Shown piece by piece: positions 25,726-33,108 of a DNA stretch of 45,880 bases (positions are counted from its first letter, which is position 1; each line of letters starts with the position of its first letter). The stretch covers positions 1 through 45,880 of the forward strand of contig NZ_ARZY01000037.1 of the NCBI RefSeq assembly GCF_000568405.1, written 5' to 3'. A model generated the notes under the pieces. It saw only the letters and a program-made list of their open reading frames with translations. It made no database searches and had not been told where the DNA came from. Both the position numbers and the translations under genes were made by a program. The DNA is from Catenovulum agarivorans DS-2 (lineage in GTDB: Bacteria > Pseudomonadota > Gammaproteobacteria > Enterobacterales > Alteromonadaceae).

Positions 25726-26367
25726 TCACTTTCGCAACTCTTGCATATCCGCAATCAGTTCTTCTAGTTTTTTAAACTGGCGACCATAAATAATATTCAG
25801 ATCTAGTCTATATAAAGCATCTGAAAATCGAGCGACAATCAGGATTAGCCCCACAATAATTAACAGCAGATAATAAGGTACACCCCAGAGCAAAAATTCA
25901 GTTGGCCAAACATCCATCATCAAACCAATTATTTTTCCTCCAGCATCACTCACCACAGCTTGAACCGCCATACCGATAAACAACAATGGATAAAAATACT
26001 TATAATAGCCTGCGTACACAGCAATTGAGTGCTGCAGCCAATCATTGAAATTTATAATGTAGTCGTAACTGCTCAGTCCTTTAGATAATTGATATGATTT
26101 ACCCAGCTCCCTTTTAGCAATAAGCACCAGTGGCACAAGCAATAAACAAATATACACACCCAAAAAGGGCGCGCCAATTAAACTAAACATCACCAGTGCA
26201 ACTAAACTACCGCCAATAATGGCTTTAATGTTAATCGCAAACATTCGCTGCAATTTATCCACAATGTTTTGCGATTTGCGGTTATACAGGTCATTAATTT
26301 TTGGCGCGGTTAGTTGCGTTTCGTTTACAAAACCGTCTTTCCACATTTGTTCAATTGATTTACTCAT
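25726..26367 (-). CDS. Hypothetical membrane protein paired with an ECF sigma factor
   Basis: 213 residues with a soluble N-terminal ~45 and C-terminal ~25 and about four membrane helices (~45-85 as two, ~120-145, ~160-185). I recognise no domain. It follows the sigma-factor gene by 15 bases, with GAGGGTGGG ahead of its ATG, so the two are one operon. Membrane proteins in that position are frequently anti-sigma factors; the cytosolic N-terminus (SKSIEQMWKDGFVNETQLTA) could be the sigma-binding part, but I see no ZAS or zinc motif and cannot confirm this. The call is by context only. Confidence 0.65.
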   Translation of the reverse strand: MSKSIEQMWKDGFVNETQLTAPKINDLYNRKSQNIVDKLQRMFAINIKAIIGGSLVALVMFSLIGAPFLGVYICLLLVPLVLIAKRELGKSYQLSKGLSSYDYIINFNDWLQHSIAVYAGYYKYFYPLLFIGMAVQAVVSDAGGKIIGLMMDVWPTEFLLWGVPYYLLLIIVGLILIVARFSDALYRLDLNIIYGRQFKKLEELIADMQELRK

Positions 26368-26382
26368 TATCCCACCCTCTAG

Positions 26383-26871
26383 TTAATCTACTTGATTAAT
26401 AAACTTGGTTAATCTGCTTTTAATTCGCGTAATGCGCACACCTATGTTGTTGCTATTGCTACCAATAATGTCGGCAATTTCTTCGTAGGTTTTCTCTTCC
26501 AAATACAGCAAAATTACCGCTCTATCTGTTTCGGAAAGGTGTTTAATCGCGTTGTACAACAAGTTAATTTCATCATTCGCAAAGGCCTTACTGTCGTCGA
26601 TAACCTCATCTGGCAAAGAATCGGAAACAATATGTTTGTCACCGTTTTTGCTCTGTTTGAGATAGGTTAAACAGACATTAAGCGTAATGCGGTAAATCCA
26701 AGTAGACCACTGGCATTGCTGATTAAAATTGTCTTTGCTGCGCCAAATTTGCAGGCAAACTTCTTGGTAATAATCTTCAAAATCTGCTTGGCTATTGGTA
26801 TAAGCCCGACAGATTTTGATGATGATGCCCGCGTGCGGCAGAATGTATTGCAGATAAAAGTCACTTCCCAT
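26383..26871 (-). CDS. ECF-type RNA polymerase sigma factor
   Basis: 162 residues, normal for ECF sigma factors. Region 2 spans ~1-75 (YILPHAGIIIKICRAYTNSQ, DFEDYYQEVCLQIWRSKDNF with the conserved acidic/aromatic -10-binding segment, WSTWIYRITLNVCLTYLKQ). Region 4 spans ~105-155 (HLSETDRAVILLYLEEKTYEEIADIIGSNSNNIGVRITRIKSRL), a helix-turn-helix for the -35 box. There is no additional domain. It is expressed with the membrane protein 15 bases downstream. Its target promoters and signal are unknown; no nearby gene shows an obvious ECF promoter that I can defend. Confidence 0.93.
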   Translation of the reverse strand: MGSDFYLQYILPHAGIIIKICRAYTNSQADFEDYYQEVCLQIWRSKDNFNQQCQWSTWIYRITLNVCLTYLKQSKNGDKHIVSDSLPDEVIDDSKAFANDEINLLYNAIKHLSETDRAVILLYLEEKTYEEIADIIGSNSNNIGVRITRIKSRLTKFINQVD

Positions 26872-26964
26872 AAAAAAGTAATGTCCTAAATTATGTTATG
26901 ACTGGTTAGTGGTTGGACGAATGAGTTTATTACAGGCTAGGTAAAATTAATTATTGCTACCGCG

Positions 26965-28356
26965 CTAATAATCAGATTTTGGGGAAATTATTTCAGGAAA
27001 TATGATTTCCCCTGGCGGCTCGAACGCTGGTGAAAAACCACCAAAACAAATTGGCAGTGGGTCGCCGTTTGACACGTCAAACTGGCTTAAACTCAGCACA
27101 GCATCATCCTTGATTAACACAAATAACGTACTGGTAATATCCACTTCGTAAGAAGAAGGGCCACTGCAACCTCCAATTGCAGAAATAGCAACTGAACTGG
27201 AATTTGACCCATTTGAATAAAAATAGTCGATATTTTTCAACTCAGTTAAACTTGTTTCCAACACAAAACTATAGGTTAGTTTATCTTGTTTAATAGACAC
27301 GGCTTGCTCGCCAGCAAAATCTGCATAAGTTAAGTTTTCAGAGGTGATTCTATTGTCGTCACCAAACCCCTCTTCTTCATCTAGTATGGATGACTCCATC
27401 GCAAAGTTTAAGTTGGACCAATAATCACTTGAGAAATTAGTGTGAGGGATCTCGATAGAGGTCGATTGCAAACTGTTGTTCTGGTTAAAATCGGCCAACC
27501 ATTGAGCCAAATTATTTCTGACCGAAGCAAATTTATACGGACTGGTTTGCACCACCAATATTTTCCACTCTGAGTTGCTTGGTAGCAAATTAACTATTTT
27601 TACATCGTCTTGCTCAAATAACTGCATATCGCCACCAATATCAAGAGTTGATATTCGCCAGTAGTCTCTAGCGCTATTTTTAAAAATTCTATCTTTTAAT
27701 GGCCTGACGGAAAAATTATCTGTTAGCGAAAAAGACAGCTCAAGGCTATCCAACCAATATAAGCGTGTATCAGCAGAGGTGGTTAAACTAGGCTGATAGA
27801 AGTGAGACAATTCAGCTAACTTTGCATTTTTTAGCTTAAGTGCATTTTCAGTGTCCGCATAAAAGTCTATGACTTCACTATCACCTAAATAATTGTATAA
27901 GTCTTGCTGAAAGCTGAACTTGTAGGGGTAATTAGCTTGTAGAACCAACCAATGTGATTGTTTGTTGTTTAAATAGGCTGATTGTTCAAACTGCTCGAAA
28001 TAGCCCATTAGGTAGGGAGCATAATCAGCTAGCTCAACATCAGCCAATAAAGGCACTTGCCAATATACATCTTTAGGTTGAGCAGCAACTGATAAAAAAT
28101 GTAACTGTTTTAATCGGCCCCAAGCGGCGTAGTGAACATTTGTTTCAGTACTATTGTTATTACTAAAACTTTGTAAAAGCGCGCTGTTAACAGCCTGATT
28201 AAACTGATTAACTTGCTCTGTATTTACACGTGCTGCTGGCTGAAAATTAGCCTGCGCTAAGGTGATATTTTGCTCTGCACTCGGTTGGCTGTCATTTCCT
28301 TTACAGCCCAACTGAGCGACAAATAGAATAGCAATGAAGAAATAGCGAAAAAACAT
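26965..28356 (-). CDS. Hypothetical lipoprotein
   Basis: 463 residues with a lipoprotein signal: MFFRYFFIAILFVAQLGCKG, lipobox cysteine at 18 with Lys at +2, which favours neither inner-membrane retention nor a special route. The mature protein is rich in aromatic and acidic residues with no motif I recognise. The C-terminal ~60 residues include a hydrophobic strand region and end with a Pro-rich stretch (FSPAFEPPGEIIFPEIISP). It is preceded by a weak GGA site. It lies downstream of the truncated spermidine synthase on the same strand but is separated by a terminator hairpin, so is likely independent. Confidence 0.7.
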   Translation of the reverse strand: MFFRYFFIAILFVAQLGCKGNDSQPSAEQNITLAQANFQPAARVNTEQVNQFNQAVNSALLQSFSNNNSTETNVHYAAWGRLKQLHFLSVAAQPKDVYWQVPLLADVELADYAPYLMGYFEQFEQSAYLNNKQSHWLVLQANYPYKFSFQQDLYNYLGDSEVIDFYADTENALKLKNAKLAELSHFYQPSLTTSADTRLYWLDSLELSFSLTDNFSVRPLKDRIFKNSARDYWRISTLDIGGDMQLFEQDDVKIVNLLPSNSEWKILVVQTSPYKFASVRNNLAQWLADFNQNNSLQSTSIEIPHTNFSSDYWSNLNFAMESSILDEEEGFGDDNRITSENLTYADFAGEQAVSIKQDKLTYSFVLETSLTELKNIDYFYSNGSNSSSVAISAIGGCSGPSSYEVDITSTLFVLIKDDAVLSLSQFDVSNGDPLPICFGGFSPAFEPPGEIIFPEIISPKSDY

Positions 28357-28479
28357 AAGTCCATTTCCATAGGAACTTTTACAGTTAGGCGAAATTATGC
28401 CCTAAAGTTTGCGGGTTTTGTATAACTATTACCTTACATTTACACTCAACCCGCTAAACATGCTGTTTAAACATGTGAT

Positions 28480-28507
28480 AGATCACGAGTAAAACTACTT
28501 GTGATCT
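28480..28507 (-). terminator. Terminator hairpin after the spermidine synthase remnant
   Basis: On the minus strand AGATCACAAGTA pairs with TACTCGTGATCT (12 bp, one mismatch) around GTTT, about 20 bases after the synthase stop. It is followed by a mixed sequence rather than a clean T-run. Confidence 0.5.
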
Positions 28508-28528
28508 ATTTGAGCTATTACTACTGAG

Positions 28529-29269
28529 TTAGCTCCAATACTTCCAACCTTCCAAGTAATAATACAATACGTGTGGTTTATCCAAGCTGCTCACTTTACT
28601 TGCTCGGTTGGCAATATCAACGGAAAACAGCATCAGAGCACTTTCTAGTTGGGTTGAATAAAACCGAGTGGGTGGCAGTGTTTTGTCAACCAATGGGCAA
28701 GTAGATTTGCACGCCATCACAAATCCCCAGTCACCGAAAGATGGGACATCAACATGGTATGGGGTTACTTGCTGATAACCACTGGCAAGTACTGTATTAT
28801 GAATAGACCAAAACGCATCGGTCGCAAAAAAGGGGCTGGTTGCTTGTGTGACTAAAATGCCGTTGTTTGTTAAACGGCGTTTTGCGATTTGATAAAACTG
28901 TTTGCTGTACAAACGCGCGAGGCTAACGGTTTTGGGGTCGGGTAAATCAACCACAATTAAATCAAATACATTTGTAGTTTCGGTTAAATAAACAAATGCA
29001 TCTTTATGCTGTATTTGTACTTTGTTGCTAAAAAAAGACTGCTTATTAAGCTGTGTTAAATACACATTGTTTTTAGCTAATTCAGCTACCGCAGGGTCGA
29101 GGTCAACAACGGTAATCGACTTAACCTTTGAGTATGTCAGTAATTCTCGTGCTGCTAAACCATCGCCGCCACCTAAAATTAAAATAGATTGTGGATTGGT
29201 TAAGCGCTGCATTGCGGGGTGAATTAACGACTCATGATAACGGTATTCATCTATCGATGAGAACTGCAA
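28529..29269 (-). CDS. 5'-truncated spermidine synthase-like protein (probable remnant)
   Basis: 246 codons of an aminopropyltransferase fold. It begins QFSSIDEYRYHESLIHPAM, then the SAM-type site ILILGGGDGLAARELL (~30), acidic VVDLDPAV, catalytic Asp in DLIVVDLPDPKTVSLARLYS, and GDWGFVMACKS. In complete enzymes this is preceded by an N-terminal beta domain, and in many marine homologues also by a block of membrane helices. Here the frame is only open from a TTG; in-frame residues LNGS immediately before still look like the family (LxLNGxLQFSS) and a TAG stop then ends the homology. So it has lost its 5' part. No ribosome-binding site is visible. It may be non-functional, or a solitary catalytic domain. 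The missing half was not found in the window. Confidence 0.7.
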   Translation of the reverse strand: MQFSSIDEYRYHESLIHPAMQRLTNPQSILILGGGDGLAARELLTYSKVKSITVVDLDPAVAELAKNNVYLTQLNKQSFFSNKVQIQHKDAFVYLTETTNVFDLIVVDLPDPKTVSLARLYSKQFYQIAKRRLTNNGILVTQATSPFFATDAFWSIHNTVLASGYQQVTPYHVDVPSFGDWGFVMACKSTCPLVDKTLPPTRFYSTQLESALMLFSVDIANRASKVSSLDKPHVLYYYLEGWKYWS

Positions 29270-29421
29270 ACTTCCGTTTAGCTTCTATCCGCTTGGGTAT
29301 TGCGCTTAGCTGAATCAGATAAAAATAAAAAATACTCGCCTTTTTTCGGAAATCGAATATCTAAGTGAGCATGGCATTTGCGCAATGCTATTAGAGCAAT
29401 ACTGCAGCACATGAGTGCTTT

Positions 29422-29448
29422 CGGGTTAGGGATGAGCCCCCTAACCCG
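29422..29448 (-). terminator. Hairpin overlapping the stop of the secreted-protein gene
   Basis: CGGGTTAGGG (29422-29431) and CCCTAACCCG (29439-29448) form a perfect 10 bp stem. The stop codon of the 188-residue gene (29441-29443) lies inside it. No T-run follows. Confidence 0.55.
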
Positions 29449-30004
29449 ACTTGAGCCATGTACCAGCAAGTATGTTTCTACACAAACAAACGACCAAACA
29501 AAAACAGATAAATGCCAACGGCGCAGACCCACCAGAACTTTTACCTTCAGAAGCGTTATCTTTATGGCTGCCAAAACTCACTTGCTGCTCCAATACAGAG
29601 ATGTTCTCCACATCGTGGGGAAATGCAAGCAGTGAAGGCTGATTGCCATTGTTGGTTAAACGAAATTCAAGATCGGCCTGTTGCCCTTGCACATAGGTAG
29701 TGTCAACCAGAAATTGACTAGTCGCATTGTGTATATCGGCCAAATCAGAATAAACATCCAACAAAGAACCATTAAAATATACTGCGATTTCATTACTTGC
29801 CAAATCACCTTCAAACAGCAAAGGAACAATAGTTGTTGCATACTCTACTGAAAAGTTATTGAACCTAACCGAAGCTGTATTTTGCGAATCGGCGGGTGAA
29901 GTTTCAAAGCCATAGAATTTAACTTCAACTTGGTCTGCTGCAATCAAATGGCTAGATATAAGCGTTAAACATACAACAATAACACGTGTTAGTTTTTTCA
30001 TCAT
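29441..30004 (-). CDS. Exported protein with a GlyGly-CTERM-like tail
   Basis: 187 residues; start at the ATG pair at 30004, which follows the upstream stop by one base and has GAGGG in front (the longer upstream frame lacks this). A signal peptide (KKLTRVIVVCLTLISSHLIA) precedes a beta-rich domain of ~135 residues (VEVKFYGFETSPADSQ...). The C-terminus has SSGGSAPLAFICFCLVVCLC then Arg, resembling GlyGly-CTERM tails (Gly-Gly, hydrophobic stretch, Arg) cut by rhombosortase in Vibrio and Shewanella, although ~11 extra residues follow. It is translationally coupled to the 213-residue protein upstream, so they may act together in the envelope. I recognise no functional domain. Confidence 0.65.
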   Translation of the reverse strand: MMKKLTRVIVVCLTLISSHLIAADQVEVKFYGFETSPADSQNTASVRFNNFSVEYATTIVPLLFEGDLASNEIAVYFNGSLLDVYSDLADIHNATSQFLVDTTYVQGQQADLEFRLTNNGNQPSLLAFPHDVENISVLEQQVSFGSHKDNASEGKSSGGSAPLAFICFCLVVCLCRNILAGTWLKSG

Positions 30005-30005
30005 A

Positions 30006-30647
30006 CTACCCTCTTGGCCCAATAGATGCTGTTTTGCTAAACTCTTTGCTTTGGCTGGTGTCAACTCCATTAAACCTTTCTCTGGCTTTGCTCATCAACC
30101 ACACATAAACTTCACCAAATATATTTTTGCCTTCTTGTTGCACCTCTAATTTTTCGAACGGAACTTTTAGTTTTCCAACAATTTTGGCGACATGTTCACA
30201 ACCGGCTTCATTCTTAAACCTAACTGTGCCTGAAAGTTCCTGACCAGCCTGTTGAGAATTGAAGCGACCGACAAAAGTTAAAGTTGCTCCGAAATCATCT
30301 GTAACTTTAGCCTTAATCGTACCTAGATACTGTCCATTAGGTCTTTCATCGTCTCTATTTGCATACACATCTGTATATTCGCCAACTGCACCTGTAGTAA
30401 AAGTCGATAACATCGCACCTGTGCTTTCATCTAAATTAAAATTAGTTTGCCAGCTAGTGTCGGAGGCATTACACAACTCTAAGCCAGAGCCTTGCTCTTT
30501 TACCGAGTTTTGACTGATTATGGTTTGAGTTATGGTGAGGTCTTTGGTGATATTGCGAGTTTCTTCTGCTTGAGTGCTATCCGCCGCTTGAATGGAAAAA
30601 GCACACAATATGGTTAATACACTTACTGAAGGTACGAGTGTCTTCAT
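30006..30647 (-). CDS. Hypothetical exported protein, first of a two-gene unit
   Basis: 213 residues with a signal peptide (MKTLVPSVSVLTILCAFSIQAAD, cleavage near residue 21). The mature part holds two cysteines (ELCNASDTSW and EAGCEHVAKI) that could form a disulphide, with a beta-rich middle (AVGEYTDVYANRDDERPNGQYLG, GATLTFVGRFN). I recognise no family. Its TAG is one base from the ATG of the next gene and the final codons contain that gene's GAGGG site, so the pair is translationally coupled. Function is unknown; by context it is a periplasmic or outer-membrane pair. Confidence 0.65.
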   Translation of the reverse strand: MKTLVPSVSVLTILCAFSIQAADSTQAEETRNITKDLTITQTIISQNSVKEQGSGLELCNASDTSWQTNFNLDESTGAMLSTFTTGAVGEYTDVYANRDDERPNGQYLGTIKAKVTDDFGATLTFVGRFNSQQAGQELSGTVRFKNEAGCEHVAKIVGKLKVPFEKLEVQQEGKNIFGEVYVWLMSKARERFNGVDTSQSKEFSKTASIGPRG

Positions 30648-30787
30648 ATACTTATGGCCTATACTGCTAGATAAAATCTTATTGTATTTTTGATACTATC
30701 CAATTAATCCAGCAGAGTAAACAGCTAACGCTTACAGGTGTGAATTACCCGTATCTTCGGCTATAAAGTTAATTTACTCAAACGGAG

Positions 30788-31030
30788 TTACTTGTAAAAA
30801 GCTTCCACTTCGCCTTTTAATTTAATCAACAAAGGTTGTCCACGACGGTCTAACGCTTTTGGTGATGGTACTTTTACCCAACCTTCGCTAATGCAGTATT
30901 CTTCAACATTGTTACGTTCTTTACCATTTAAACGAATGCCTATTTCGTGTTCAAAACATTCTTTAACAAAAAATTTGCTGCGTGAATCGCTAGCTAAACG
31001 GTCGGGTAATGCGGGTTTGTTATCACTCAT
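30788..31030 (-). CDS. DUF3297 family protein
   Basis: An 80-residue protein that fits DUF3297 over its whole length (LPDRLASDSRSKFFVKECFE, GIRLNGKERNNVEEYCISEGW, LLIKLKGEVEAFY). The family is small, cytosolic and uncharacterised, widespread in proteobacteria. It runs opposite to the defence locus that begins about 175 bases upstream of its start. Confidence 0.9.
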   Translation of the reverse strand: MSDNKPALPDRLASDSRSKFFVKECFEHEIGIRLNGKERNNVEEYCISEGWVKVPSPKALDRRGQPLLIKLKGEVEAFYK

Positions 31031-31204
31031 ACTAAAAATATAACTAAATTTGACGTGCAGCCATGTTACTCAATAAATAAACACCAAACAATCTCAAAGA
31101 ACTGGTTGACATTAAAACAACAAAAAAATGAATTTTATGCTATGTTAATGTTAATGTAATTTGTACATCAGCTAAATCTAACACTTAGTTTTATATTAAT
31201 TATA
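31031..31204. other. Divergent intergenic region before the defence locus
   Basis: About 175 very AT-rich bases with no gene. TTGACA is present at 31106-31111, but no -10 at the normal distance follows, so it is not called a promoter. TATGTTAATGTTAATGTAATTT is a short repeated GTTAAT run. Confidence 0.4.
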
Positions 31205-31233
31205 TTGTCTATTGGCATTCAGATAGGTAAAAT
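31205..31233 (+). promoter_or_regulatory. Promoter of the avcI-like locus
   Basis: TTGTCT (31205-31210), 17 bases, TAAAAT (31228-31233). Four of six and five of six positions match the sigma-70 consensus. A transcript would start near 31240, giving a ~46-base leader before the 55-codon ORF; the deaminase could be read from the same promoter. Confidence 0.55.
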
Positions 31234-31285
31234 CGGCGCCTGAAAGCCATCTCTTAAACTTTATTTATTCTAACTAGGACAGGTT

Positions 31286-31453
31286 ATGAAAAATCTATAC
31301 TCTGAAAAACCTATTGTTGAGATATCAACGCCGAATAATAATAAATTGAGAGCAAGAAATGTCGTTGAGTGCTTTGCTAGTGCAAAATACAAAAAGCGCG
31401 AAGATGAGGCTAAACAAAAAGTTTACAAAGCAGCTAAAAGCTTGAATTGGTAA
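31286..31453 (+). CDS. Small ORF in the AvcI/DifV position upstream of the anti-phage deaminase
   Basis: 55 codons from ATG 31286 to TAA 31451-31453. A strong ribosome-binding site (AGGACAGG) stands about four bases in front. The product is basic and hydrophilic (starts MKNLYSEKPIVEI; the C-terminal half KYKKREDEAKQKVYKAAK looks like an amphipathic helix) and has one cysteine. In Vibrio and E. coli systems this site encodes a small RNA antitoxin that restrains AvcD/DcdV. I cannot tell whether here the RNA, the peptide or both act. It was too short for automated ORF lists. The stop is 48 bases before the deaminase start. Confidence 0.6.
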   Translation: MKNLYSEKPIVEISTPNNNKLRARNVVECFASAKYKKREDEAKQKVYKAAKSLNW

Positions 31454-31466
31454 CAATTTTTGTCAT

Positions 31467-31498
31467 AATCCTTTGATAACACTTTTTATTAAGGGATT
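31467..31498 (+). promoter_or_regulatory. Hairpin covering the deaminase ribosome-binding site
   Basis: AATCCTTT (31467-31474) can pair with AAGGGATT (31491-31498), eight pairs including one G-U, with a 16-base loop. The right arm contains AAGGGA, the ribosome-binding site of the deaminase at 31502. Folding would reduce translation, and an antitoxin RNA or ribosomes ending at the small ORF could change it. Confidence 0.45.
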
Positions 31499-31501
31499 AT
31501 T

Positions 31502-33046
31502 ATGGCTAAGCCTGCTTCAAAAATTACAAACCTCGCTCAACAATCACCAGTTCAATCTGAAAATCCAACAACAATACCAACCGTCACAACTATAAAGCAA
31601 AGACGCTCCCAAGAACTTATAATAGGGCTCTGCGGCACAGTTGGTTCTGGTGTGCGTAGCTTACAGAAAACGTTAGCTACAAAATTAAAGGAATCAGGCT
31701 ACTACGTCGAGCATATAAGACTTAGTGATTTGATTATTTCATCTCAAGATGATCCAAAAGCACTAGAAAATTTATCTGGTTTTGAACGATACGATACCCT
31801 ACAAAATCATGGCGATGAGTTAAGAAAAAAGCATGGCGGAAGTATCTTGGCTGAGCTAGCAATACGAAAAATAACTATTTCAAGAGAAACTAATTTTGGT
31901 TCCGGTGAATCCCAAAATGTAGTTCGAAATCAAAAAAAAGCTGCTTATATTATTGATCAGTTAAAACACCCTGACGAAATCGACTTATTTAAAGAAGCCT
32001 ATAGAAACAATTTTTATTTACTAGGCTTGCTTAGAACCGAAAATGAAAGGCGCTCTAACCTTAAAGAAGAACAGATTAGTGATTCTGAAATTGGGCAATT
32101 AATCGAACGTGATAGGAAGGCTTCTCAATCTCATGGCCAACATGTAGAAAAATCGCTGCATAAATCTGACTATTTCATCAGAAATATGACTAATGACAAG
32201 GCAATTGGTGAGTCCGTCATTAGGTTTATTAAGCTCATTCATGGCACAGAATTGATTACACCAACCAAAGATGAAACTGGTATTTATAGTGCATATTCAG
32301 CCTCATTAAAATCAGCGTGCCTATCTAGGCAGGTCGGAGCGGCTATTTGCGATGATGATGGCAATATTATTGCCACTGGGTGTAATGATGTCCCTAGATT
32401 TGGAGGCGGTTTATACAATGCGGAAAGTCCAATTGACCAACGCTGCTTCAACTATGGAAGGAAATGCTACAACGACAGTCATAAGTTGTTCTTAAAAAAA
32501 GAAATTGAACAAATTTTACAATCAAATAACGTTAGTGGCGCACCTGAAATCGCGACTCAAATATTAGAAGAATCCAAAGCAAAATCAATCATAGAGTACT
32601 CCAGAGCAATTCATGCAGAAATGGATGCGATAACAACTATCGCAAGAAATCCAAATACAAGCACTGTAGGTAAAACCTTATATTGTACAACATACCCTTG
32701 TCACGTCTGTGCTCGGCATATAGTTGCATCTGGAATTAAGAGAGTTGTATACATTGAGCCATATGAGAAAAGTTTAGCAACAAGCCTACATGGGGACACC
32801 ATTTACCACCCTGATAATCAGACCAATGAATCTAAAGTGTTACTTGAGAATTTTGAAGGGGTATCACCATTAAGATACTCAAAATTTTTCAAATATAGTC
32901 AACGAAGAAAAAACAGTTCAGGTGAATTAATAGACTATATTGTGACTGACTCAGGTCATGTAGACTTCCAACACTTAGATGGTTATGGGGATTACGAATT
33001 GAAAATAGTGGACTTGGTAAATGAAAAAATCCCAGATTCAGAATAG
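31502..33046 (+). CDS. avcD: Anti-phage dCTP/dCMP deaminase, AvcD/DcdV type
   Basis: 514 residues in two parts. Residues ~35-260 form a P-loop kinase-like domain (IIGLCGTVGSGVRSLQKTLA). The loop is degenerate: Val/Arg replace the usual GK[ST], so ATP binding may differ from a true kinase. Residues ~265-500 form a cytidine/deoxycytidylate deaminase domain with the zinc site His371-Ala-Glu373 (IHAEMDAITTIARN) and C400-H-V-C403 (TTYPCHVCARHIVASGIKRV), plus the preceding conserved CFNYGRKCYND. The known family (AvcD, DcdV) deaminates dCTP and dCMP during infection, depleting the nucleotide pool; it is held by a small RNA upstream. The upstream promoter, small ORF and hairpin fit that pattern. A terminator hairpin follows. 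Confidence 0.9.
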   Translation: MAKPASKITNLAQQSPVQSENPTTIPTVTTIKQRRSQELIIGLCGTVGSGVRSLQKTLATKLKESGYYVEHIRLSDLIISSQDDPKALENLSGFERYDTLQNHGDELRKKHGGSILAELAIRKITISRETNFGSGESQNVVRNQKKAAYIIDQLKHPDEIDLFKEAYRNNFYLLGLLRTENERRSNLKEEQISDSEIGQLIERDRKASQSHGQHVEKSLHKSDYFIRNMTNDKAIGESVIRFIKLIHGTELITPTKDETGIYSAYSASLKSACLSRQVGAAICDDDGNIIATGCNDVPRFGGGLYNAESPIDQRCFNYGRKCYNDSHKLFLKKEIEQILQSNNVSGAPEIATQILEESKAKSIIEYSRAIHAEMDAITTIARNPNTSTVGKTLYCTTYPCHVCARHIVASGIKRVVYIEPYEKSLATSLHGDTIYHPDNQTNESKVLLENFEGVSPLRYSKFFKYSQRRKNSSGELIDYIVTDSGHVDFQHLDGYGDYELKIVDLVNEKIPDSE

Positions 33047-33058
33047 TTCAAGATTTAT

Positions 33059-33082
33059 TTAAGCCCACTCGCTTGGGCTTAA
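33059..33082. terminator. Terminator after the anti-phage deaminase
   Basis: TTAAGCCCA (33059-33067) and TGGGCTTAA (33074-33082) form a perfect 9 bp stem with loop CTCGCT, then TTGTTTAATC. It may also serve the convergent xdhC gene. Confidence 0.75.
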
Positions 33083-33108
33083 TTGTTTAATCACCAAAAT
33101 AAATCAAT

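Larger units (their letters stand above)
31240..31500 (+). ncRNA. Candidate AvcI/DifV-like antitoxin RNA
   Basis: Inferred only from position: a promoter at 31205-31233 and a ~260-base transcribed region directly ahead of an AvcD-type gene, where known systems encode the antitoxin RNA. No sequence conservation could be tested. The boundaries are approximate, and it contains the 55-codon ORF. Confidence 0.35.

Noticed and set aside
28480-28507. Inverted repeat AGATCAC/GTGATCT near 28481-28507 considered as an operator of the lipoprotein gene
   Set aside because: Its 12 bp stem with a four-base loop right after the synthase stop fits an RNA terminator better.
31106-31111. Perfect TTGACA upstream of the defence locus
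   Set aside because: No -10 hexamer lies 16-18 bases downstream; the TTGTCT-N17-TAAAAT pair at 31205-31233 is the better promoter.
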